A model generated the notes under the pieces. It was not told the DNA's origin and did no database searches. It saw only the letters and a program-made list of their open reading frames with translations. 13,976 nucleotides of DNA, from the NCBI GenBank assembly GCA_019313725.1, contig JAFDAT010000136.1, positions 1-13,976 of the forward strand, given 5' to 3'. Positions 8,506 through 13,976 of the stretch are shown one piece after another. Positions within the stretch are counted from its first letter, which is position 1, and each line of letters begins with the position of its first letter. The position numbers and the translations under genes are program-made. Source of the DNA: Deltaproteobacteria bacterium. GTDB taxonomy: Bacteria > Desulfobacterota > Desulfobacteria > Desulfobacterales > B30-G6.

Positions 8506-9375
8506 TTAAATTCTCTTGAGTATCTCTGGCAGTTTATCTTCCCACCCGATGGTGGCCAGGAGCACACCGCTGAAACCCTCCTGCTTCAGGGTACCTACCG
8601 TTTCCGAGGCGATGTCGAGGCACTCCCGGACCTTGTCCGGTGCGCTTTGAATCCGCTCGATCAGGGCGTCGGGAATAAATGTATGACTGACATTGCGGGC
8701 GATGTAACGGGCCATGCCCAACGATTTAAGCAGCAGTACCGTGGGAATGATCTTGGTGGTTTCCCGGTCGACACGCTGCCAGACAGCTTCTATCGCCGCC
8801 AGGTCGAACAGTGGCGGCGTAATAAAAAAACGGGTTCCGGCCTGGTTCAGACGGTTGATCTCTTCCAGAATGAGCTCGGGGCTTTTATCCCTTGCCCCCG
8901 CCTCCACCGTCGACCCCACCAGAAATTGAGGCGCACCGTTGAGCTCGATTCCGGCCATGTCCCGGCCCCGCTGCAAGCCGTTAATGACCTGCAGCAGCTC
9001 CACAAGGTCGATATCATAAACGCCTCTCGCCTGGTGATGATCCCCAAAACCGGGTTCTTCGCCCTTGACAACCATCACGTTGGACACACCGCACCCGTTT
9101 GCCGCCAAAAGATCGGCCTGAAGGGCAAGCCGATTTCTATCCCGGCAGTTCAGCTGCATCACGGTCTCCAGGCCCCTGGATTCGAGAATCATGGCGCCGC
9201 CCAGAGAACTCATGCGCATCACGGCGTTGCTCATTTCGGGAACGACGAAGGCGTCCACCATACCTTTTACTTTTTGGGCGTTATTAACCATGCTGGAAAC
9301 ATCCGCACCTTTGGGTGGCTCCATTTCCACCAGAATGGCAAAGTCATCGCTTTCGATCTTTTTTTGTAGCCCCAT
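8506..9375 (-). CDS. metF: methylenetetrahydrofolate reductase, MetF family (first copy, operon leader)
   Basis: A 289-residue MetF-family TIM-barrel protein, first gene of the operon. Signatures are VEMEPPKG near the N-terminus (catalytic-type Glu), RDRNRLALQAD and LKSLGMARYI. The frame is open further upstream, but the ATG at 9375 has GGAGAG six nt before it and gives the family N-terminus MGLQKKIESDD. The ATG at 9381 has no spacing to that site, and longer starts would run into the predicted transcription start. It lies 9 bp before hdrA. Compared with the second MetF it keeps the general fold motifs but lacks the GMTPMKSAGM form of the late signature, so it is a paralog rather than a recent duplicate. 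It could serve as the HdrA-linked folate enzyme or accept another C1-folate substrate; which MetF is the main catalyst cannot be told from sequence. Confidence 0.9.
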   Translation of the reverse strand: MGLQKKIESDDFAILVEMEPPKGADVSSMVNNAQKVKGMVDAFVVPEMSNAVMRMSSLGGAMILESRGLETVMQLNCRDRNRLALQADLLAANGCGVSNVMVVKGEEPGFGDHHQARGVYDIDLVELLQVINGLQRGRDMAGIELNGAPQFLVGSTVEAGARDKSPELILEEINRLNQAGTRFFITPPLFDLAAIEAVWQRVDRETTKIIPTVLLLKSLGMARYIARNVSHTFIPDALIERIQSAPDKVRECLDIASETVGTLKQEGFSGVLLATIGWEDKLPEILKRI

Positions 9376-9462
9376 CTGCATCTCTCCAATGGCTCGGGTA
9401 GGTGTCCGATCACGGTGAATACTTGGGCGGATAGACACCCTATTAAGGGTTGCTCTCGTCAT

Positions 9463-9480
9463 CATTGCTATAGAGCAATG
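9463..9480. repeat. inverted repeat overlapping -12 element and predicted start
   Basis: A perfect 7-bp inverted repeat CATTGCT-ATAG-AGCAATG spans the -12 box and the predicted transcription start of the metF1 operon. It could be an operator that blocks open-complex formation or a hairpin at the very 5' end of the transcript. No specific regulator can be named. Confidence 0.45.
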
Positions 9481-9489
9481 GTTGTGCCA
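9474..9489 (-). promoter_or_regulatory. sigma-54 promoter of the metF-hdr operon
   Basis: On the minus strand TGGCACAACCATTGCT matches the sigma-54 consensus TGGCAC-N5-TTGCW at every fixed position. GG is at 9488-9487 and GC at 9476-9475. The predicted transcription start is about 9463, giving an untranslated leader of about 88 nt before the metF1 ATG at 9375. The two upstream operators and the adjacent sigma-54 activator gene support it. Confidence 0.85.
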
Positions 9490-9512
9490 GGCCGGACCGA
9501 TTTTATAAAAAT

Positions 9513-9525
9513 AACAATTATTGTT
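9513..9525. repeat. short AT-rich palindrome upstream of the -24 box
   Basis: AACAAT-T-ATTGTT is a perfect 6-bp inverted repeat lying between the activator sites and the sigma-54 promoter, about 50-62 bp upstream of the predicted start. Its place would suit an additional regulator or an architectural protein. It does not match the IHF consensus well. Confidence 0.3.
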
Positions 9526-9596
9526 GTGATTTCAGCTTATTATCTATGCTGAGCCCGGGACGGCACGCAAAGAGATTGGTGTAGCCCCATAAAGAT

Positions 9597-9615
9597 ATAT
9601 GCCAAAATGGCATAT
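9597..9615. promoter_or_regulatory. upstream activator site 1
   Basis: ATATGCCA-AAA-TGGCATAT is a perfect inverted repeat with 8-bp arms. It shares the core TATGCCA-N3-TGGCATA with a second site 74 bp away (about seven helical turns). Its centre is about 143 bp upstream of the predicted metF1 transcription start, a usual distance for a sigma-54 activator dimer site, and the architecture resembles NtrC-type sites. It probably binds the regulator encoded at 9757. Confidence 0.8.
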
Positions 9616-9671
9616 AATTTAAAATAATCATTGCATTGTTAAGGCATTGAAGATTATGTTCCATATTAGCG

Positions 9672-9688
9672 TATGCCATTTTGGCATA
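9672..9688. promoter_or_regulatory. upstream activator site 2
   Basis: TATGCCA-TTT-TGGCATA is a second perfect copy of the operator, centre about 217 bp upstream of the predicted metF1 start and about 77 bp before the start codon of the divergent regulator gene. Two phased sites fit cooperative binding of activator dimers, and the position also permits autoregulation. The rest of the 375-bp gap 9382-9756 is AT-rich and shows no gene I believe in. Confidence 0.8.
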
Positions 9689-9756
9689 GTTGCTAATACA
9701 TTCTTCATTAAAACTGCCGGATATACACGTAAAGCCATGACTCGGGATCAGCATAA

Positions 9757-11127
9757 ATGGATCCGCACGTAATCATTATAGACGATGATCGGGATTTTCT
9801 GGAAGTCATGGGTAAGCGCATGCAGGCTCTGGGTTATGGAAACGTCCAACTGGAAGACAACCCCTTTGAGGCTGCTGCCGGATTCGAACGGGGTCGACAG
9901 TTTGACCTGGCCCTCATCGACATGACCATGCCGGACATGAACGGCATGGAACTGCTTGACCGGATTAAGAAGTTCTGTCCCGGTACCGAATGCATCATGG
10001 TTACCGCTGTAAACGAAGCCCGCACGGCGGTGGAATGCCTGCGCAAAGGCGCTTATGATTACCTCATCAAACCCGTAGCGAAAGAAGATCTGGCGCTTTC
10101 CATACACCGGGCCCTCGAACACAGGCGGCTTATCCATCTTCTGGATATAGAAAAGGGCAAAACCCCTTTGCGGCTGAAACACAAAAGCGCCTTTAAACAC
10201 ATCGACACCCGTTCCCCTGGTGTAAAAAGAATACTGAAGGAGGCCGAACTGCATGCGACCAGCGATGTCCCGGTTTTAATCACCGGGGAGAGCGGTACCG
10301 GCAAAGAGGTACTCGCCAGGGCCATACACCGGGCCAGCCCCAGGGCACCCCACGCTTTCACGGCCATTAACATGGCCTCGTTGAACGGCAGCCTGTTCGA
10401 CGCCGAATTCTTCGGTCACACCCGCGGTGCTTTTACCGGTGCTGAAAAAGCGCGGTCAGGATATCTGGAACACACCAACCAGGGCACCCTTTTTCTGGAT
10501 GAAATCGGACACCTGCCCCTTGAAGTCCAGGGCAAGCTACTGCGCTTCATGCAGGATGGCAGCTACTACAAAGTCGGGACCAGCACCCACCGCCAGTCGG
10601 ATATTCGCTTTGTTGCCGCCACCAACGCCGACCTGGACAAGCTTATGGCCAAGGGTCTGTTTCGCAAAGACCTGTATTACCGAATAAGAGGGGGATGGCT
10701 GCACCTCCCGTCCTTGAAAGAAAGAAAAGACGACATTCCCCTCCTGATCCAGGCGTTTTCAGGCAGAAAAAAGCAACGGTCCCTTGAGTCGGTCCTGACG
10801 GTCGGAACCATGGATCTGCTCCTGAAATATGACTACCCGGGGAATATCAGAGAGCTTAAATCTATTTTCGAGTCCGCCCGGAACCTGGCACAAGGCGGCA
10901 CCATCAGGCCACAACACCTGCCCGATCATATGTTAAAACAAGGCCGCAGAGACACGGTGGCGTGCCGTGAGGAGGTTCAGCCCATCGCCACCTTGGCCCG
11001 GGTTGAAAAAGAGCACATTCTCTGCACCTATATGCAAACCGGCCATAACAAATCAAAAACCGCCCGGATTCTGGGTATCGGTTTGAACACCCTGCGCCGG
11101 AAGCTGACCGCCTACAGTGTAAAGTGA
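9757..11127 (+). CDS. sigma-54-dependent response regulator (NtrC family)
   Basis: A 456-residue enhancer-binding protein. The N-terminal receiver (about 1-120) has D9-D11, phospho-acceptor D55, T83 and K105. The AAA+ domain has Walker A GESGTGKE at 177-184, the GAFTGA loop that contacts sigma-54 at 224-229, Walker B GTLFLDE at 243-249, and a late DYPGNIREL motif. The C-terminal Fis-type helix-turn-helix ends in KTARILGIGLNTLRRKL. Nothing essential is missing, so it should be an active phosphorylation-switched ATPase. It is divergent from the metF-hdr operon across a control region with two matching operators and a sigma-54 promoter, so that operon is the likely target. The ATG is preceded only by a weak CGGGA, suggesting low expression. 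No histidine kinase is present in the window. Confidence 0.95.
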   Translation: MDPHVIIIDDDRDFLEVMGKRMQALGYGNVQLEDNPFEAAAGFERGRQFDLALIDMTMPDMNGMELLDRIKKFCPGTECIMVTAVNEARTAVECLRKGAYDYLIKPVAKEDLALSIHRALEHRRLIHLLDIEKGKTPLRLKHKSAFKHIDTRSPGVKRILKEAELHATSDVPVLITGESGTGKEVLARAIHRASPRAPHAFTAINMASLNGSLFDAEFFGHTRGAFTGAEKARSGYLEHTNQGTLFLDEIGHLPLEVQGKLLRFMQDGSYYKVGTSTHRQSDIRFVAATNADLDKLMAKGLFRKDLYYRIRGGWLHLPSLKERKDDIPLLIQAFSGRKKQRSLESVLTVGTMDLLLKYDYPGNIRELKSIFESARNLAQGGTIRPQHLPDHMLKQGRRDTVACREEVQPIATLARVEKEHILCTYMQTGHNKSKTARILGIGLNTLRRKLTAYSVK

Positions 11128-11128
11128 G

Positions 11129-11157
11129 TTGAAAAATTTATAAATTTTGCATACAGT
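11129..11157 (+). promoter_or_regulatory. predicted sigma-70-type promoter with palindromic spacer
   Basis: TTGAAA (11129-11134) and TACAGT (11152-11157) are separated by 17 bp, fitting a housekeeping promoter for the gene at 11217. The spacer carries a perfect 16-bp palindrome AAAATTTATAAATTTT at 11133-11148, a possible repressor site. This region also follows directly after the upstream gene's stop. Confidence 0.5.
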
Positions 11158-11216
11158 GTTCCATCTGTTGTATCATGCGTACAGTCTCGGTTCGTAGAAT
11201 TTGAGGAGGTATCATC

Positions 11217-11882
11217 ATGAAAAAATGGCGATGTACGGTATGCGGGTATATCCACACCGGCGATGAACCGCCGGACAAGTGCCCGGTCTGCGGCGCGGAT
11301 AAAAGCCTGTTCGAAGAAGTGGTGGAAGCGGAGCGGGCAGTAAACCAGACGGCGGATACCAGCGCAAAACCTGCCACCCCCGAGACCCCGGATGAATCAA
11401 GGCAGGTTGACCTGGAAAACCCGCCTGACGCGAAATTCGGCAACATCTATCATCTGCTTATCGGGCAGATGCTCAAGCACCACGCCCACCCCATTTCAAC
11501 GCACATTCCCAACGGTGTTCTGCCCATATCTTTTCTATTCATCATACTTGCGCTGATCTCCGGGTCAACGTCCCTGGGGACCGCCGCCTTCTGTAATATC
11601 GTCATGGTCGTACTCACCACGCCCTTCGTTATTTTTTCCGGTTACGTGGAGTGGCAGCACCGTTACAATGGCATCATGACCAATCAATTCAAGCTGAAAA
11701 TTGTCTGTGCGATCATCGTCGCCGCCGGATCTGTAACGCTGGCTTTCTGGTGGATCATGTCCCCCGGTGTACTCGCCGCCGCCTCTGCGGGGCGCAACAT
11801 TTTCATCTTTATCAGTCTGGTTACGCTGGCTGCGGCCGGCATCGCCGGATTCATCGGCGGTAAGCTGGTGTTCAGGGATTGA
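11217..11882 (+). CDS. rubredoxin-DUF2231 membrane fusion protein
   Basis: A 221-residue protein. The first 35 residues form a short rubredoxin-like domain with two CxxC pairs (C6/C9 and C22/C25, WRCTVCGYIHTG and CPVCGA), as found at the end of rubrerythrins, which binds one Fe. An acidic, proline-rich linker (about 36-72) leads to a DUF2231-like membrane domain with four predicted helices near 101-118, 121-142, 161-182 and 194-217. A histidine cluster before the first helix (H88, H89, H91, H96) and H148 in EWQHRYNG could ligate heme, but this is inference. Such a fusion would pass electrons between the cytoplasm and a membrane redox centre, perhaps in oxygen or peroxide defence. The start is supported by GAGGAGGT 6-7 nt upstream. 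Exact function not recognised. Confidence 0.85.
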   Translation: MKKWRCTVCGYIHTGDEPPDKCPVCGADKSLFEEVVEAERAVNQTADTSAKPATPETPDESRQVDLENPPDAKFGNIYHLLIGQMLKHHAHPISTHIPNGVLPISFLFIILALISGSTSLGTAAFCNIVMVVLTTPFVIFSGYVEWQHRYNGIMTNQFKLKIVCAIIVAAGSVTLAFWWIMSPGVLAAASAGRNIFIFISLVTLAAAGIAGFIGGKLVFRD

Positions 11883-11912
11883 TGACCGATCAAGCATTAT
11901 AGGGAATAATAC

Positions 11913-12872
11913 ATGTCTGCATCCATCACCGTTGCACCTCCTTCTGATGTCCCCACTTTTATGGGGTTTCCTCTCTGTACGCAGCTTGATAAACTTGAGG
12001 CGGATATCGCTATCCTTGGCATCCCTTACGGTATCCCTTACGGACCGGATGAAATTGCCAACGACCAAAGCAATGCACCCTCGGCCGTACGCCGCAAGTC
12101 TGTCCAACTCAGTGATGGTTTAGATCACTGGGATTTTGATATAGGCGGTCCGTTAATTGATGATCGTAATATTCGAGTGGTCGACTGTGGCGACATACCC
12201 GTAAACCCAGACGACATAAAAGCGCACTATCAAATCGCTGAAAAGGCGGTGCGAACGATCCTTGAGCGCGGTGCATATCCGGTTATCATTGGCGGTGATC
12301 ACGGTGTACCGATTCCCGTATTTCGAGCCCTTGAAGTACGCGGGTCTGTAACCCTTATACACGTAGATGCTCACATTGATTGGCGCGATGAGGTTAATGG
12401 TGTTCATGAGGGCTATAGCAGCCCTGTTCGGCGTGCCTCTGAATTACCCTACATCGAAGGGATTTTCCAGATCGGCATGCGTGCACAGGGCAGCGCACGG
12501 GCAAAGGAGGTAGCGGATGCAATGGCCTACGGCGCTGATATAACTACAGCATACAAGGTTCATGAAAACGGGATATCCGCTGTGCTCGAACGTATCCCGG
12601 ATAATAAACGCTATTATCTCAGCATTGATGCTGATGGGCTGGATCCAACCGTAATGCCGGCGGTGGCCGGCCCTGCCCCGGGTGGATTGCTATTTCATCA
12701 GGTACGAACCCTAATCCACGGCCTGGTGCGCAAAGGCAGATTGATTGGGATGGATATTGTTGAAATAACCCCCTGCCGGGATGTAAACGGGATTACCGCA
12801 TTGACGGCCGGACAACTTATTCTCAATTTTATCGGTACTACCGTTCGGGCAGGGTATTTTGAGGGCTCGTAA
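11913..12872 (+). CDS. agmatinase/arginase-family ureohydrolase
   Basis: A 319-residue binuclear metal hydrolase that releases urea from a guanidino compound. The metal ligands are visible: H130 in GGDHG, D152, H154 and D156 in VDAHIDW, and D239 and D241 in SIDADGLDP, with E284 in EITP near the active site. The region EGYSSPVRRASE resembles agmatinases and related guanidino hydrolases rather than arginases. Substrate could be agmatine, guanidinobutyrate, guanidinopropionate or guanidine; sequence alone does not decide. It starts 30 bp after the rubredoxin fusion gene with AGGGA as ribosome binding site, and is followed by a HisP-type transporter for basic amino acids, so import and hydrolysis of the same class of compound is plausible. 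Confidence 0.9.
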   Translation: MSASITVAPPSDVPTFMGFPLCTQLDKLEADIAILGIPYGIPYGPDEIANDQSNAPSAVRRKSVQLSDGLDHWDFDIGGPLIDDRNIRVVDCGDIPVNPDDIKAHYQIAEKAVRTILERGAYPVIIGGDHGVPIPVFRALEVRGSVTLIHVDAHIDWRDEVNGVHEGYSSPVRRASELPYIEGIFQIGMRAQGSARAKEVADAMAYGADITTAYKVHENGISAVLERIPDNKRYYLSIDADGLDPTVMPAVAGPAPGGLLFHQVRTLIHGLVRKGRLIGMDIVEITPCRDVNGITALTAGQLILNFIGTTVRAGYFEGS

Positions 12873-12937
12873 GCAGGAACTATAAAAAACTTGCATTCTA
12901 TTTACATGTTCACTAATTATTTATAAGGATGTATCCC

Positions 12938-13714
12938 ATGACTGAATCCATACCCGCACTTCGAGTCGAAAACATCCATAAAAGCTTTGGTAGCATAAAC
13001 GTTTTAAAAGGCATTTCCCTGGAGGCGTACGAGCAGGATGTGATATCCATCTTAGGAAGCAGTGGTTCAGGTAAAAGCACCTTGCTGCGGTGCATCAATC
13101 TTTTAGAAATACCCTCTGCAGGAAAAGTCTATGTTCGCGGCGAACTCATCAAAATGCGCCAAAAGAAGGATGGAGAGCATGTTGCCGAGGATCGAAAACA
13201 GGTGGAACGTATCCGGTCCAAGCTGGCAATGGTATTCCAGCAATTCAATTTATGGGCACATATGACAGCCATACAAAATGTCATGGAAGCCCCCATCCAC
13301 GTATTAAAACTTTCCAAGGCAGAAGCCAAAGAAAAAGCGGAAGCCATATTGCACCGCGTCGGCTTGCACGAACATATGAATTACTACCCGTCCCAGCTGT
13401 CTGGTGGCCAGCAGCAGCGCGCGGCAATTGCACGGGCCTTGGCCATGGATCCCGATATGCTGATGTTCGATGAACCTACCTCTGCCCTGGATCCGGAACT
13501 GGTCGGTGAAGTTCTGAAAGTCATGCAAAGTTTAGCGGAGGAAGGCCGCACCATGCTGGTTGTCACCCACGAAATGGGGTTTGCCCGCGAAGTATCCAGC
13601 CGGGTATTATTTTTAGATTCAGGACGGGTGGAGGAAGATGGGGTTCCGGAGCAGGTTTTTAATCAACCGAAGTCGTTACGTTTCCAGCAATTCATTGCCG
13701 GAAGTTTAAAATAA
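12938..13714 (+). CDS. HisP-type ATPase of a polar (basic) amino acid ABC importer
   Basis: A 258-residue ABC ATPase. Walker A GSSGSGKST is at 40-48, the Q-loop glutamine at 101, the LSGGQ signature at 154-158, Walker B LMFDEP at 175-180 and the H-loop histidine at 211. The insert RGELIKMRQKKDGEHVAED and the motifs FQQFNLWAHMT and DPELVGEVL closely resemble HisP/OccP, which energise histidine, lysine, arginine, ornithine or octopine uptake. The start at 12938 has AAGGA 8 nt before it. The in-frame ATG at 12929 lies directly on that site and is less likely. A HisQ-like permease follows 71 bp downstream. The binding protein gene is not in the window. Located at the inner face of the cytoplasmic membrane. 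Confidence 0.95.
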   Translation: MTESIPALRVENIHKSFGSINVLKGISLEAYEQDVISILGSSGSGKSTLLRCINLLEIPSAGKVYVRGELIKMRQKKDGEHVAEDRKQVERIRSKLAMVFQQFNLWAHMTAIQNVMEAPIHVLKLSKAEAKEKAEAILHRVGLHEHMNYYPSQLSGGQQQRAAIARALAMDPDMLMFDEPTSALDPELVGEVLKVMQSLAEEGRTMLVVTHEMGFAREVSSRVLFLDSGRVEEDGVPEQVFNQPKSLRFQQFIAGSLK

Positions 13715-13785
13715 GCCCGATAATGAATGAAGACGTCTTTAGACACGCATTTATAAAAGGTGCCAAAAAATAGGGTGAACGATAC

Positions 13786-13976
13786 ATGTCGTCTGTGATC
13801 GACTATTTACCACTGATTCTTAAAGGAATGCTGCTGACCATAGAAGTGGCGGTGCTGTCGCTGTTGATTTCGGTTTTGCTCGGTATGATCGGCGCCCTTG
13901 CCAAGATGTCCGGATCCCGCATTGCCCGGAGTATAGCAGGCATCTATACGACCGTTATCCGGGGGATGCCCGATTT
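13786..13976 (+). CDS. HisQ-like amino acid ABC permease (5' part only)
   Basis: An open frame from the ATG at 13786 to the window end, 63 codons, beginning MSSVIDYLPLILKG. It shows a first membrane helix (about residues 16-37) and the TTVIRGMPD motif typical of HisQ/HisM-family permeases near the start of the binding-protein-dependent transport domain. It follows the HisP-type ATPase and has AGGGTG upstream of the start. It is truncated by the window edge, so nothing can be said about the C-terminal EAA loop. Confidence 0.9.
   Translation, partial: MSSVIDYLPLILKGMLLTIEVAVLSLLISVLLGMIGALAKMSGSRIARSIAGIYTTVIRGMPD

Noticed and set aside
9626..9638. IHF site between the two operators
   Set aside because: AATCAT-TGCA-TTG has one mismatch to WATCAR-N4-TTR, but such matches are common in AT-rich DNA and the place between the activator sites is not the usual one.
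9518..9754. 78-residue minus-strand ORF in the control region
   Set aside because: It covers both operators, has no domain, an AT-driven composition and no clear ribosome binding site. The region is better explained as regulatory DNA.
11883..11912. Guanidine riboswitch before the ureohydrolase
   Set aside because: Only 30 bp separate it from the previous gene, too little for the known guanidine aptamers, and no matching structure is visible.
12889..12921. Promoter before the ABC transporter genes
   Set aside because: TTGCAT and TAATTA are at 17-bp spacing but both boxes match the consensus poorly, so I do not call it.

Overview
The window looks like part of a chromosome of an anaerobic Desulfobacterota bacterium (sulfate-reducer type) that uses the Wood-Ljungdahl pathway. 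The evidence is the gene set: methylenetetrahydrofolate reductase genes metF and metV sit with heterodisulfide-reductase-like genes hdrA and hdrCB and with mvhD, under an apparent sigma-54 promoter. The species assignment is inference from gene content, not from a database comparison.

Minus-strand operon, about 9489 down to 114. Reading order is metF1 - hdrA - mvhD - metV - metF2 - receiver-only response regulator - hdrCB fusion. Most junctions overlap by an ATGA or are short, and good ribosome binding sites are visible. Three of these genes (hdrA, mvhD, hdrCB) are each split by an in-frame UGA at a position where the family has a conserved cysteine. The two halves match one protein, and in mvhD and hdrCB a hairpin with a G-rich apical loop follows the UGA at the spacing expected of a bacterial SECIS. 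I therefore read all three as selenoproteins of one electron-transfer complex. hdrA has in addition a real reading-frame break about 20 bases after its UGA. hdrA is very large (about 1,480 residues) because a GltD/NfnB-like NAD(P)H:FAD module is inserted and a second HdrA-like FAD module is appended.

Control region, 9382-9756. A near-perfect sigma-54 promoter (TGGCAC-N5-TTGCT) faces metF1. Two copies of the operator TATGCCA-N3-TGGCATA lie about 143 and 217 bases upstream of its predicted start. On the other side of them a divergent gene encodes a sigma-54-dependent response regulator with receiver, AAA+ and Fis-type HTH domains, which is the obvious candidate to bind them.

Plus-strand right side, 9757-13976. 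After the regulator comes a rubredoxin-DUF2231 membrane fusion protein, an agmatinase/arginase-family ureohydrolase, and the beginning of a HisP/HisQ-type ABC importer for basic amino acids, whose permease gene runs off the end. The last three genes suggest uptake and hydrolysis of an arginine-related or other guanidino compound.

Together, the operon would encode a methylene-H4F reductase (MetF/MetV) coupled through MvhD and HdrCB to a multi-flavin HdrA that probably takes electrons from NAD(P)H, possibly by flavin-based electron bifurcation. Its expression would be switched by a two-component sigma-54 system whose sensor kinase is not in the window.
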